Notes: generated from the letters alone by a model not told the origin. Shown: positions 26,984-36,684, counted from the first letter of the stretch. The stretch: DNA of 64,000 bases from Gammaproteobacteria bacterium (GCA_030949385.1 JAUZSP010000001.1:186001-250000), one strand, 5' to 3'. Numbers and translations: made by a program.

Positions 26984-27226
26984 ATGAGCACCGTCACTTT
27001 TGATACCCTAAAATTTGCCCATCGTCTTAAAGATGCGGGCATATCCGAACAGCACGCCGAAGCGGAAGCAGCCGCTCTCGCTGAGCTATTTTCCGAGACC
27101 GTCGAATCCCAACTCTCCACCAAAGCCGATATTCATCGAGTAGAAAAAGAACTGATGCTGATCAAGTGGATGGTCGGTTTGGTGATCGTGGTGGAAATCG
27201 CCCCACTGCTGACAAGCCTGTTATAA
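26984..27226 (+). CDS. DUF1640-like coiled-coil protein with C-terminal membrane anchor
   Basis: 80 residues: MSTVTFDTLKFAHRLKDAGISEQHAEAEAAALAELFSET is like the CCDC90/DUF1640 group found in bacteria and mitochondria, followed by a short coiled-coil (QLSTKADIHRVEKELMLIKW) and a C-terminal hydrophobic helix MVGLVIVVEIAPLLTSLL. I chose ATG 26984, whose N-terminus matches the family; the upstream frame overlaps the small lipoprotein gene. The biochemical role of the family in bacteria is unknown. Confidence 0.75.
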   Translation: MSTVTFDTLKFAHRLKDAGISEQHAEAEAAALAELFSETVESQLSTKADIHRVEKELMLIKWMVGLVIVVEIAPLLTSLL

Positions 27227-27317
27227 GCCCCATCCCTCGCCACACATCAAGTCGCCTTTGCATTACCTACACGAGATTAAAACTGAGTAACCTTAGCTCT
27301 CTCCTCTCCATCCAAAA

Positions 27318-27352
27318 ATCACCCCTTCGGGTGATAGCCCATCACTCTTTTT
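27318..27352 (+). terminator. hairpin, possible terminator after the DUF1640-like gene
   Basis: ATCACCC (27318-27324), tetraloop CTTC, GGGTGAT (27329-27335), followed after twelve bases by a T-rich stretch (CTTTTTT, 27346-27352). The gap between stem and T run makes this uncertain. Confidence 0.4.
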
Positions 27353-27397
27353 TAGCCTAAAATTCCTGCTTCGTCATCGCGCAAACAGGAACAGATT

Positions 27398-29755
27398 ATG
27401 GACGCTTTTGAACGTCACTTCGCCAACTGGGTCATCGCCCAACGTTGGTGGATTTTGCTCGCCACTCTGCTGATCGTCATCGCCACCGGTACCGGCATTG
27501 GCCAGCTCTCCTTTAACAACGACAACCGCGTTTATTTCAGCAAACAAAATCCGCAACTGCTCGCCTTGGAAGCATTAGAAAACACCTTCAGCGAAAACGA
27601 AAACGTGCTGATTGCAGTGGCTCCCAAAGACGGCAACGTCTTTACCCGCAGCACCTTGCAAGCGGTACAAGAGATCACCGAACGCGCCTGGTTCACTCCT
27701 TACTCCAGCCGTGTTGGCTCACTGAGCAATTTTCAACACAGCTACAGTGAAAGCGACGACCTGATCGTCGAAGATCTGTACCAAAACCCGCAGGATCTGA
27801 GCGACGCAGAGATCGAGCGCATCAAACAGATCGCCCTCTCAGAACCGCTGCTGGTAAAAAACCTGATCTCTGTTGACGGCTCCGTCACCGCCATCAACAT
27901 CAATGTGCTGAAACCGAAAAAATCCAAAACCGCCATAGCAGAAATTGCCAGCTTCACCCGCCAACTGAAAACAGAAATCGAAGCCAAATACCCCGACATC
28001 ACTCTGCACCTCGCCGGAGGCATCATGTTTGGCAACGCCTTCCAAGAGGTGAGCCAAGAGGATGGCGCAACCCTGCTGCCCTTGATGTACGGCATTTTGC
28101 TCATCACCATGGCATTGCTGTTGCGCAGCGTTTGGGGCACTTTTGCCACCCTGATTATCATCGCCATCTCCTCCTCCACCGCCTTGGGGTTAACGGGTTG
28201 GCTGGGCATCTCCCTTTCTGCCAGCTCCGTTAACGCACCAACGGTAATTTTGACTCTGGCGGTGGCCGACTGCATTCACATCTTGACCTCCTTCGCCGTG
28301 GCGATGCGCAAAGGGCTGACAAAACAAGCGGCCATTGTCGAGTCGGTGCGGATCAATTTTCAGCCGCTGATTTTGACCTCCCTCACCACCGCCATCGGTT
28401 TTTTGAGCATGAATTTCTCCGATGCACCGCCCTTCCGTGATCTGGGTAATATTGTGGCGATGGGGGTAATGGCTGCGATGATTTTTGCCCTCTTAACCCT
28501 GCCCTCCTTGATGGCGGTGTTGCCGATGAAAGTGAAAAAAAGCAACGACCGAGGCAGTAATAGCATTGATAGCGTCGCCAATTTTGTCATCAAGCGGCGC
28601 AAAGTACTGCTGCCCGTCAGCCTAATCGTGGTTTTGATCAGCATGGTGGGCATGAGCCGCATCGAGCTGGATGACAACTTTATCGAATATTTCGATCAGC
28701 GTTATGAGATCCGCCAATCCGCCGACTTTATCCGCGATAATCTGGCGGGGATGGACACCATCGAATACGCCCTCGATTCCGGTGAATCCAGCGGCATCAA
28801 CAGCCCCGCCTATCTGGCCAAAATCGAAGAATTCGCCAACTGGTATCGTCAACAGCCTTACGTCACCCACGTCACTGTGCTGACGGACATCATCAAACGA
28901 TTGAATAAAAACCTGCATAACGACGACCCTGCGTTTTACAAAATCCCTGAAAACCGTGAATTGGCCGCGCAATATCTGCTGATGTACGAAATGAGCCTGC
29001 CTTACGGCTTGGATCTCAACGACCAAATCAATGTGGATAAATCCTCCACCCGTATGATCGTACTGGTCAACGGTGCCAGCTCGAAACAGATCCGCGAAAC
29101 CGATGCACATGCCCGTGCGTGGTTGGCGCAATACGCCCCCAAAACCATGCAGACCCACGGTGCCAGTATCTCGATGATGTTCAGCAACATCAGCAAAACC
29201 AATATTGATCAGATGTTGAGTGGCACCTTGATCGCGCTAATGATGATCTCTTTGCTGCTGATCGCCGCCCTGAAAAGCCTGCGCCTCGGGCTGCTCAGTT
29301 TGGTACCAAATCTATTCCCCGCTCTGATGACCTTTGGCATCTGGGGCTTTTTTGTCGGTGAAGTGGGTCTAACGGTGGCCATTGTTGGCACCCTGACCCT
29401 CGGCATCGTAGTGGATGACACGGTGCATTTTCTGAGCAAATACCAACGCGCCCGCACCGAATTGGGCAAAAACGCCGAAGAGGCGGTACGTTATGCTTTT
29501 CACACCGTCGGACGTGCTTTGGTTATCACCACAGTAGTCTTGGTGCTGGGCTTCTCCACCCTGATTTTGTCGGGCTTTAAACTCAACGCCGACATGGGCA
29601 TCCTCACGGCAATGGCCATCAGCATTGCGCTGATCTTGGATGTCTTCTGCTTGCCGCCACTGCTGATGCTGCTCGATCGCAGTGATAAAAAACACCAAAA
29701 CAGCACCAAAAACAGCTCAACCCAAACACCACAAACCTCAGGAGCGACCCTATGA
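27398..29755 (+). CDS. RND/MMPL family transporter
   Basis: 785 residues with twelve expected membrane helices and two large periplasmic loops. Segments such as LPLMYGILLITMALLLRSVWGT, LTLAVADCIHILTSF (Asp in the fourth helix) and GIVVDDTVHFLSKYQRA are typical of the HpnN/MMPL branch, driven by proton flow. The branch moves lipids or hydrophobic compounds rather than antibiotics. The gene overlaps the LolA-like gene by four bases and is followed by an outer-membrane protein, so the three probably make a path carrying a lipid-like compound from inner to outer membrane. This transport role is inference. Confidence 0.9.
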   Translation: MDAFERHFANWVIAQRWWILLATLLIVIATGTGIGQLSFNNDNRVYFSKQNPQLLALEALENTFSENENVLIAVAPKDGNVFTRSTLQAVQEITERAWFTPYSSRVGSLSNFQHSYSESDDLIVEDLYQNPQDLSDAEIERIKQIALSEPLLVKNLISVDGSVTAININVLKPKKSKTAIAEIASFTRQLKTEIEAKYPDITLHLAGGIMFGNAFQEVSQEDGATLLPLMYGILLITMALLLRSVWGTFATLIIIAISSSTALGLTGWLGISLSASSVNAPTVILTLAVADCIHILTSFAVAMRKGLTKQAAIVESVRINFQPLILTSLTTAIGFLSMNFSDAPPFRDLGNIVAMGVMAAMIFALLTLPSLMAVLPMKVKKSNDRGSNSIDSVANFVIKRRKVLLPVSLIVVLISMVGMSRIELDDNFIEYFDQRYEIRQSADFIRDNLAGMDTIEYALDSGESSGINSPAYLAKIEEFANWYRQQPYVTHVTVLTDIIKRLNKNLHNDDPAFYKIPENRELAAQYLLMYEMSLPYGLDLNDQINVDKSSTRMIVLVNGASSKQIRETDAHARAWLAQYAPKTMQTHGASISMMFSNISKTNIDQMLSGTLIALMMISLLLIAALKSLRLGLLSLVPNLFPALMTFGIWGFFVGEVGLTVAIVGTLTLGIVVDDTVHFLSKYQRARTELGKNAEEAVRYAFHTVGRALVITTVVLVLGFSTLILSGFKLNADMGILTAMAISIALILDVFCLPPLLMLLDRSDKKHQNSTKNSSTQTPQTSGATL

Positions 29756-30537
29756 AACTCTCACCTTTGATCTTCAGCACCCTGCTGCTCTGTAGCCCAC
29801 TGACTGCCTTTAGCCAAAGCGCCGAAGAGCGCGGTCTGGAGATCGCTCAAGAGGCTGATCAACGCGACAACGGCTTTCAAGACGTGATCGTCGATCTGGA
29901 AATGGAGCTGAGCAACCGCCACGGCCAAAAAAGCATCCGCCGGATCAAAACCAAAACCCTAGAGGTAAAGGGCGATGGCGATAAAGCCATGAGCATTTTC
30001 AGCGAACCCCGCGATGTCAAAGGCACCGCCATGCTCACCTACACCCACAAAACGAAAAGCGACGAACAGTGGCTCTATCTTCCTGCATTGAAGCGGATCA
30101 AACGCATCAGCTCCAGTAATAAATCCGGCCCGTTTATGGGCAGCGAATTTGCCTACGAAGACCTCGCCAGCCAAGAGGTGGAAAAGTACCAACACAAATG
30201 GCTGCGAGACGAAAACCTTAACGGCGTTGAAACCTACGTGCTGGAACGCACCCCAGTGGACAAAAAATCCGGTTATCGCCGTCATGTGGTTTGGCTCGAT
30301 AAAGAACATTACCGAATGCAGAAAACGGACTTTTACGACCGCAAAAACAGCCTGATAAAAACCCTCACCGCCAGCGGTTATCAACTCTATCTGGACACCT
30401 TCTGGCGCGCCGATGAGTTGCAGATGAAAAACCACCAAAGCGGCAAAAGCACTCTCCTGCACTTTAGCAACTACCGTTTTAAAACCGGCCTAAAAGCCAA
30501 AGATTTCAGCCGCAACAGCCTCAAACGAGCCAGATAA
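29752..30537 (+). CDS. outer membrane lipoprotein-sorting protein (LolA-like)
   Basis: 261 residues with a signal peptide (1-22). ISEPRDVKGTAMLTYTHK-like text (here FSEPRDVKGTAMLTYTHKT), QWLYLPALKRIKRISSSNKSGPFMGSEFAYEDL and WRADELQMKNHQSGKSTLLHFSNY are the signature of the LolA-like periplasmic group that accompanies RND/MMPL transporters. It is expected to ferry a hydrophobic cargo across the periplasm. Start ATG overlaps the stop of the RND gene (ATGA). Confidence 0.88.
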   Translation: MKLSPLIFSTLLLCSPLTAFSQSAEERGLEIAQEADQRDNGFQDVIVDLEMELSNRHGQKSIRRIKTKTLEVKGDGDKAMSIFSEPRDVKGTAMLTYTHKTKSDEQWLYLPALKRIKRISSSNKSGPFMGSEFAYEDLASQEVEKYQHKWLRDENLNGVETYVLERTPVDKKSGYRRHVVWLDKEHYRMQKTDFYDRKNSLIKTLTASGYQLYLDTFWRADELQMKNHQSGKSTLLHFSNYRFKTGLKAKDFSRNSLKRAR

Positions 30538-30540
30538 CAT

Positions 30541-31714
30541 ATGAACAGATGGCAAAAAACCGGCGTGCTGCTGCTCGGCTGCTTAATATTGAACAGCGCA
30601 CAGGGGGGAGTGGTTTGGTCAAGTTGGCCTTGAGCAACGGCTCTTTTTTGATACGCCCCAGTTCGCCGCCCAGGATCAGCACAACAATTCACTTTATCTG
30701 CAACCGCACTTCAGCAGCCCTGTTGGTGACAACGGCTTGCTGGACTTCAGTGCCTTTGTCCGCCTTGACAGCAGCGACGAAAATCGCAGCCACGCCGACC
30801 TGCGCGAACTGCTCTACAGTTGGAGCGGTGAATCCGTCGAGCTAAAAGCGGGGGTGGGCAAAGTCTTTTGGGGGGTCACAGAAGCGGTGCATCTGGTGGA
30901 CATCATCAATCAGACCGACACGCTGGAATCGCTGCGCGGCGATGCCAAGTTAGGTCAACCCATGTTAGCCCTTTCTCTGGAACGCGATTGGGGGCTGCTG
31001 GATGCGTACCTTCTGCCGGGTTTTCGAGAGCGCACCTTTGCCGGTGAAAAGGGACGGCTGCGCGCCGAACCACCCATAAGCGAGCAAGCGCGTTATCAGA
31101 GCAGTGATGGCGATCAACACCTCGACTACGCCCTGCGTTATTCGCACAGCCTCGACGACTGGGAGCTGGCGCTCTCTTATTTCAACGGCACCGACCGAGC
31201 ACCGCAATTTTTGCCCCAGTTCAGCCCCACGGGTCTAAGCCTGACACCCTATTACGCTCAACTCCAGCAGGTGGGTTTAGAGGTGCAGTGGGTGCGAGAG
31301 GCGTGGTTGTGGAAGCTCGAAGCGGTGCAGCGCCAACAAGATCAAGGCGACAGCCACGCCAGCGCGCTGGGATTCGAGTACAGTTATTACGGTCTATTCG
31401 AGAGTGCAACGGATCTGACTCTGATCAGTGAGTGGTTGCAAGACAGCCGTAAGCAAAGTCTGTTTGCCAATGACCTGATGGCCGGAGTGCGTCTGACCCT
31501 CAACGACGAAGCCAGTAGCCAACTGCTCTTTTTGCTCACGCACGATCTGGACAACGGCGAAGCCCTCCTGACCTTGCAAGGTTCACGGCGCTTAGGCGAA
31601 GCCTTCACCCTTTCCCTTGAGGGCAGTGGGTTTATTAATCTGGATAAAGGCAGCCCACTGTACAGTTTGCGTCGTGATGATGTTGTCAGTGCGGCTTTGG
31701 CTTGGCATTTTTAA
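30541..31714 (+). CDS. outer-membrane beta-barrel protein, frameshifted near the start
   Basis: Removing one G from the G6 run at 30603-30608 gives about 390 residues: signal peptide MNRWQKTGVLLLGCLILNSAQG, then GEWFGQVGLEQRLFFDTPQF. The long second frame starts at the latest at 30737 and holds alternating strands, VELKAGVGKVFWG, LALSYFNGTDRAPQF, LTPYYAQLQQVGLEVQWV, ending in ...VVSAALAWHF with the terminal Phe of outer-membrane barrels. The family resembles the porin-like partners of RND plus LolA-like operons; the name is uncertain. It begins three bases after the LolA-like stop and probably receives or inserts the cargo. Confidence 0.7.
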
Positions 31715-31757
31715 CGCGCCACTCAAAAAAATCACCACCTTTAATGAACTCCTCATC

Positions 31758-31793
31758 CCGTTGGGTTGCGGCCTTTGGCCTTAACCCAACCTA
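31758..31793. repeat. GTAGGTTGGGTT-type intergenic palindrome
   Basis: On the minus strand GTAGGTTGGGTT (edge at 31793), then AAGGCCAAAGGCC, then AACCCAAC; the nested arms GTTGGGTT/AACCCAAC and GGCC/GGCC give a strong hairpin at 31760-31790. The TAG of its edge is the stop codon of the DUF2157 gene. It may act as a terminator for both converging genes. Confidence 0.55.
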
Positions 31794-32807
31794 CTTCAGC
31801 GCCGGAAAACAGGCTCGGACTGATTCAGGATAAAACGGCAAAACCCACTCACGACAACGGTGCCAAAAGGCCGACAACACCAGCAGACCGCCGCCAATGG
31901 TCAAGGCCGCAAAAGCAAAACTCAAACTCACCACACCGTATTCTCTCAACAACAAGGTGATGGCGTACAGCACATAGACCAAGGCCGAGACCATCAACGC
32001 CCGGCGATCAATGGAGATCGACACCAGCGCAATCAACAGATACAACAGCCCCACCGACAACGCCTGTAGCACACCGCCCTCCTGCTCCAACACCCCAAGC
32101 AAGGCAAAAACAGGGTGAACCAACAACGGCGCAGCGGCCAGATGCAGCCAAAACGCCACATCGGAACGGCGCGTCTGACGCAGCGTATCAGACCTATCCC
32201 ACTGCATGGCCAAGATAAACAGCAGCAGACCGGCAACAAATACCAGCAACAACAGGATGTTTTTCAGCTCAGGAAAGAGCACCAGCAGAAAAAACAGCGC
32301 CGCACCCACCAAGGTCACCGCCCCCGCTGCCACGGTGATTGGCACCTGAAAACGTCGCCAATGTAACCACGCTGCCAACGCGCCCGCCAAACAACTGAGC
32401 AGCGCCACCAGCGGCGAATCATTGCCCTCAGACCACGCCAAGCTGGCCAAAAACAGCAACGCCGTCATGGAAACACCGCCCACAAAAGTCAGCAGCAAGA
32501 CAATGGAGGGCAGCGCCATGCGCCGAACACGGATAAAATACTCCGCCAAACCCCAAGCGGTGGCCGCCGCCAACATCGCTCCCAACCACGACTCCACCTC
32601 ACTGCCGATCCAGCCCACCGACACCAGCATCAACAGACACGCAATAACGACAAAAAAGTCATTGAAACCCCCAATGAGTCGAAACTGCTCCTCATCCACC
32701 GCGCTGCTGCTGCGCTGCTGATCCATCTGCTGGCGAAACGCCGCCACCGCATCGCGGCTGAAAATGCCCGCTTGCACCGCTGAATTTAGATCATCGTCGT
32801 TGTACAT
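31791..32807 (-). CDS. DUF2157 domain multi-pass membrane protein
   Basis: 338 residues. A soluble start (MYNDDDLNSAVQAGIFSRDAVAAFRQQM) is followed by about nine hydrophobic helices from residue 45 on, with short basic turns, ending ...FYPESVRACFPALK. This pattern of N-terminal DDL/AVxxGII-like segment plus many helices is that of DUF2157. Function unknown. A single gene, diverging from the DegT aminotransferase, with 154 bases between. Confidence 0.8.
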   Translation of the reverse strand: MYNDDDLNSAVQAGIFSRDAVAAFRQQMDQQRSSSAVDEEQFRLIGGFNDFFVVIACLLMLVSVGWIGSEVESWLGAMLAAATAWGLAEYFIRVRRMALPSIVLLLTFVGGVSMTALLFLASLAWSEGNDSPLVALLSCLAGALAAWLHWRRFQVPITVAAGAVTLVGAALFFLLVLFPELKNILLLLVFVAGLLLFILAMQWDRSDTLRQTRRSDVAFWLHLAAAPLLVHPVFALLGVLEQEGGVLQALSVGLLYLLIALVSISIDRRALMVSALVYVLYAITLLLREYGVVSLSFAFAALTIGGGLLVLSAFWHRCREWVLPFYPESVRACFPALK

Positions 32808-32961
32808 CTGTTACTCCTCTGTTTAAATCCACGACCCATAATCAGGGCGAACACACGATTCGCCCCTCACGTCGATGTATAACATCCCTTAACATTTGAA
32901 ACCCACCCCCAGATCAGCGAGAATAAGCCCAATTTTTGCCAGCCATCCCCTAGGAGCGCAG

Positions 32962-34047
32962 ATGATTCCCATGGTAGACCTCAAGGGCCAGTACCTTGCG
33001 ATCAAAGACGAGATCGACAGCAACATTCAAGGCGTGCTGGAGAGCAGTCACTTTATCCTCGGCCCCAACGTGCACGCCTTTGAAAAAGAGGCCGCCGATT
33101 ATCTCAAGGTCAAACACGCCATCGGCTGCGCTTCCGGCACCGACGCTCTGCATCTGGCACTGGCGGCGCTGGGCATTCAAGCCGGTGACGAAGTGATCAC
33201 CAGCACCTTTACCTTTATCGCCACCGCCGAGGCGATCTGCTATTTGGGAGCCGTGCCGGTGTTTGTCGACATCGACCCACAGACCTTCAACCTCGACTTA
33301 AACCAAGTGGAAGCGGCCATCAGCGATAAAACCCGCGCCCTGCTGCCGGTGCATCTGTTTGGTCAACCCGTCGATATGCAGGCCATCAACACCTTAGCCA
33401 GCAAACACGATCTGTTGGTGGTGGAAGATTGCGCCCAATCCTTTGGCGCAGAGATCAACGGTGAGTATACCGGCGCACTCTCAGCAGCGGGCTGTTTTAG
33501 CTTCTTCCCGAGCAAAAACCTCGGCTGTTTTGGTGATGGCGGCCTCATCACCACCAACGACAATGCCACCGCCGAACGCCTCAAAGTTCTGCGCAACCAC
33601 GGCAGCGAAGAGCGTTATCACCACAGCATGATTGGCTACAACAGTCGCCTCGATGAATTGCAAGCGGCCATTTTACGCCCCAAACTGAAACGCATGGACG
33701 ACTACAACCAAGGTCGCCGCCGAGTGGCCAAAGCCTACGCCGCCGGTCTGGCCGGTCTGCCGCTGGAGATTCCTTTTGAAGACGGCATCGGCACTCACGT
33801 CTATCATCAATACACTCTGCTTTCTGACCGCCGTGATGAGATCATGGCCGCCCTGCAAGCGCAGCAGATCTCCTGTGCGGTGTACTACCCCATTCCGCTG
33901 CACCAGCAGAGCGTCTTTAACGATCAGCCCAGCCTGCCAGTGAGTGAATCGGTGGCGGCACGTTGCCTCTCACTGCCGGTTTATCCTGAATTGGAACAAG
34001 AGAAGATCGAGCGGATCTGCGGCGTAATTCGAGCCAGACTCGCTTGA
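32962..34047 (+). CDS. DegT/DnrJ/EryC1/StrS family aminotransferase
   Basis: A 361-residue PLP-dependent sugar aminotransferase (fold type I): MIPMVDLKGQYLAIKDEI, ASGTDALHLALAALGI, VEDCAQSFGA, PLP lysine in FFPSKNLGCFGDGG, LRNHGSEERY and IGYNSRLDELQAAIL. Such enzymes transfer an amino group from glutamate to a keto-sugar nucleotide. ATG 32962 has AGGAG seven bases before it. Its stop overlaps the TTG start of lpxB, so the amino sugar it makes may serve lipid A or another surface glycan. This link is inference; no dehydrogenase partner (for example GnnA) is visible here. Confidence 0.9.
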   Translation: MIPMVDLKGQYLAIKDEIDSNIQGVLESSHFILGPNVHAFEKEAADYLKVKHAIGCASGTDALHLALAALGIQAGDEVITSTFTFIATAEAICYLGAVPVFVDIDPQTFNLDLNQVEAAISDKTRALLPVHLFGQPVDMQAINTLASKHDLLVVEDCAQSFGAEINGEYTGALSAAGCFSFFPSKNLGCFGDGGLITTNDNATAERLKVLRNHGSEERYHHSMIGYNSRLDELQAAILRPKLKRMDDYNQGRRRVAKAYAAGLAGLPLEIPFEDGIGTHVYHQYTLLSDRRDEIMAALQAQQISCAVYYPIPLHQQSVFNDQPSLPVSESVAARCLSLPVYPELEQEKIERICGVIRARLA

Positions 34048-35186
34048 GCTACAAGGTGATGATCTCCGCCGGAGAAGCCTCTGGCGACCTGCACGCTGCA
34101 AATCTATTGGCTGAGCTAAAAGGCTTGGATCTTGAGCTGGAATGTTACGGCATGGGCGGCTCTCTGCTGGCCGCCGAGGGCATGGAGCTGTTGCTCGATT
34201 GCCGCGAGCTGTCGGTGGTGGGCCTTGTGGAAGTGCTGTTGCAGTACCGCAAAATCATACGCCACCTCCACAGCTTAGAAAAAGTGCTTGAGGAGCGCCG
34301 TCCTGATCTGCTCATCACCGTTGATTATCCGGGCTTTAATCTCAAGCTGGCCAAATTCGCTCGCGACAGAGGCATCAAAGTGATTCACTACATCAGCCCT
34401 CAGGTCTGGGCGTGGCGAGCCGGAAGAGTGAAACAGATCGCCGCTGCGGTGGATCACATCGCGGTGCTGTTTCCTTTTGAAGAGGCCATCTACCAGCAAG
34501 CGAGCGTGCCGGTTACGTTTGTTGGCCACCCCTTGGTCGATCAGGTCAAAACCGAGCTGACAACTCAACAGGCCAAACAAAAATTTCAGCTCGACAACAG
34601 CGATAAAACCATCGGCCTCATGCCAGGCAGTCGTAACAGCGAGATCGAACGGCTGCTGCCGGTGTTGTTAGAAAGCGCCCAATCGCTGCAACAACGCTTT
34701 GGCAAACTGAACTTTATTTTACCGCTGGCCAGCAGCATCAAACTCTCTCAATTGAAAAGTCAGATCGAGCAAAGCGGTTTAAAAATACAAGTTGTGCAAA
34801 ATCAAACTCACGATGCCATCACCGCTTGCGATGCGGTCATCACCGCTTCCGGTACCGCCACACTGGAAATTGCACTGCTCGGCGTGCCGATGGTCATTGT
34901 CTATAAGGTGAACGCCCTCAGCTTTGCCATCGCCCGTCGTCTGATGAAAATCCCCTACATTGGCTTGGCCAATATTGTGGCTGGTCAGCGCGTGGTGCAG
35001 GAATTTTTACAACAAGATGCCAAAGCCGACCTGATTGCCGATGAGATCGAAAAACTCCTCAGCGATGCGGCTTACCACGCTCAGGTCTGCCAACACCTGA
35101 GCAAGATCAAAGCAAAAATGGGGCGCGGTGGTGGTTCCTTAAACATGGCCATGTTAATCAAAACCCAGCTACTCGCCACACCCTAA
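34044..35186 (+). CDS. lpxB: lipid-A-disaccharide synthase
   Basis: 380 residues, the normal length. It joins UDP-2,3-diacylglucosamine and lipid X to make the lipid A disaccharide at the inner membrane. ISAGEASGDLHAANLL, DYPGFNLKLAKFARDRGIKVIHYISPQVWAWR, FVGHPLVD, GLMPGSRNSEI and ASGTATLEIALLGVPMVIVYK are diagnostic. The start is TTG 34044, overlapping the aminotransferase stop (TTGA); no better ATG precedes the conserved YKVMISAGE. It usually lies in the lpxD-fabZ-lpxA-lpxB cluster, so this location next to a DegT gene is unusual. Confidence 0.95.
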   Translation: MSYKVMISAGEASGDLHAANLLAELKGLDLELECYGMGGSLLAAEGMELLLDCRELSVVGLVEVLLQYRKIIRHLHSLEKVLEERRPDLLITVDYPGFNLKLAKFARDRGIKVIHYISPQVWAWRAGRVKQIAAAVDHIAVLFPFEEAIYQQASVPVTFVGHPLVDQVKTELTTQQAKQKFQLDNSDKTIGLMPGSRNSEIERLLPVLLESAQSLQQRFGKLNFILPLASSIKLSQLKSQIEQSGLKIQVVQNQTHDAITACDAVITASGTATLEIALLGVPMVIVYKVNALSFAIARRLMKIPYIGLANIVAGQRVVQEFLQQDAKADLIADEIEKLLSDAAYHAQVCQHLSKIKAKMGRGGGSLNMAMLIKTQLLATP

Positions 35187-35188
35187 AC

Positions 35189-35812
35189 TCAATCGAGCAA
35201 CCACGCCAACTCACCCTTACCCGCTCGCAACAGCTCGGGAGCACCGCTCTCCAAACCCACCACCGTGGTCGGCTCTGGGTCACAGTGACCACCATCAATC
35301 ACCAGATCCACTTCATGCTCCAACCGCTGACGAATCTCCACTGGATCGGTCATGGGCAACGCTTCGTTAGGCAACAGTAAGGTGCTGCTCATCAACGGCT
35401 CACCCAATTCCGTCAACAGTGCTTGAGTCACCTCATGATCGGGGACTCGAATACCAATGGTTTTACGCTTCGGATGCAGCAGCCGCTTAGGCACCTCTTT
35501 ACTGGCTTTCAAGATATACGTGTAAGGCCCTGGCGTATGGGCTTTTAATAGCCGAAACAGAGAGTTATCCACCTTGGCGTAGGTTGAAATCTCTGCTAAA
35601 TCTCGACAAACCAAAGTGAAGTTGTGTTTACTGTCCACTTGACGAATACGACGAATACGTTCCACCGCCGATTTATCGCCAATGTGACACCCCAAGGCGT
35701 AACAAGAGTCGGTGGGATAGGCGATCACCCCACCTTGCTGAATAATCTTCACCGCCTGCTTCAGCAGTCTTTGCTGCGGATGGGTGGGGTGAATTTCAAA
35801 GAACTGGCTCAT
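35189..35812 (-). CDS. yciO: YciO-type Sua5/YrdC/YwlC family protein
   Basis: 207 residues with the YrdC fold: QGGVIAYPTDSCYALGCHIGDKSAVERIRRIRQVDSKHNFTLVC, HTPGPYTYILKASKEVP and KTIGIRVPDHEVTQALL. The start MSQFFEIHPTHPQQRLL matches YciO. YrdC/TsaC make threonylcarbamoyl-adenylate for tRNA modification; YciO is a paralogue whose activity is weak or different. I chose ATG 35812 rather than the longer frame start because of this match. It is convergent with lpxB (two bases apart) and divergent from yciB. Confidence 0.88.
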   Translation of the reverse strand: MSQFFEIHPTHPQQRLLKQAVKIIQQGGVIAYPTDSCYALGCHIGDKSAVERIRRIRQVDSKHNFTLVCRDLAEISTYAKVDNSLFRLLKAHTPGPYTYILKASKEVPKRLLHPKRKTIGIRVPDHEVTQALLTELGEPLMSSTLLLPNEALPMTDPVEIRQRLEHEVDLVIDGGHCDPEPTTVVGLESGAPELLRAGKGELAWLLD

Positions 35813-35976
35813 AAAGGCTTTTCCACGCTGAAAGGGGCGTATTTTGCCCGTAAAGCAGTTCTGTTGCACGATGAACATAGCATTCCCTCCTAAGTTAGAG
35901 CGGGTAACGCAATATGCAAACCACATTCTCATCAATTTAAGCTATGATGGGCGGCCATTTTTATGCAGATGTGATC

Positions 35977-36684
35977 ATGAAATTTCTCTACGATTTTTTC
36001 CCTATTTTACTTTTTTTCATTGCCTACAAGCTGGAAGGCATCTACACCGCCACCATCGTAGCTATTGTGGCCTCCTGCATTCAGGTTGGCTTTTACTGGC
36101 TGCGCCACCGTCGTTTTGAAAACATGCACCTGATCTCCTTTGGCATCATCCTGACCATGGGGACGCTGACTCTGCTGCTGCACGACAAAGCCTTTATTAT
36201 GTGGAAGCCAACGCTGATCAATTGGCTGTTTGCCGTCGCTTTTTTTGGCAGCCAGTTCATTGGCAAAAAATCCTTAATCCAGCGTATGCTCGGCTCTCAG
36301 CTGGAACTGCCAGTGCCCGTTTGGAAGCGCCTCAACGGCCTCTGGATCGGTTTTTTCTTGCTCTCAGGGGCGGCCAATCTCTACTTTGCTCAAGATTACG
36401 CCGCTGCCGAACGCGCCCTATTAGCGGCAATGCCAGAGATTCAACAAGCGCAGATCGACAAATTGGAGTGTGAAAGCGGCTATTCCGACACCACACGGAA
36501 CTTATGCGAAGTGGCACGGGACAAAGAGGCGCTTTGGGTGAACTTCAAACTGTTTGGTCTGCTCGGATTGACCTTTATTTTTATCATCGGCCAAGCCGTT
36601 TATCTAACCCGCTACATCGAAGAAGACGCGGAGACCGGCAAAGTAACCCAAAAAAAATCGGCAACCGACAAGGAGATTTCATAA
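35977..36684 (+). CDS. yciB: inner membrane septation protein A (YciB/IspZ)
   Basis: 235 residues: MKFLYDFFPILLFFIAYKLEGIYTATIVAIVAS, FGIILTMGTLTLLLHDKAFIMWKPTLINWLFAVAFFGSQF and PVPVWKRLNGLWIGFFLLSGAANLYF are the conserved five-helix core that interacts with cell-wall elongation and division proteins. It is longer than the about 180-residue E. coli protein because of an inserted soluble loop of about 50 residues (AERALLAAMPEIQQAQIDKL...) before the last helix, holding two Cys (about 166 and 176). ATG 35977 fits the conserved start. It is directly followed by yciI. Confidence 0.92.
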   Translation: MKFLYDFFPILLFFIAYKLEGIYTATIVAIVASCIQVGFYWLRHRRFENMHLISFGIILTMGTLTLLLHDKAFIMWKPTLINWLFAVAFFGSQFIGKKSLIQRMLGSQLELPVPVWKRLNGLWIGFFLLSGAANLYFAQDYAAAERALLAAMPEIQQAQIDKLECESGYSDTTRNLCEVARDKEALWVNFKLFGLLGLTFIFIIGQAVYLTRYIEEDAETGKVTQKKSATDKEIS

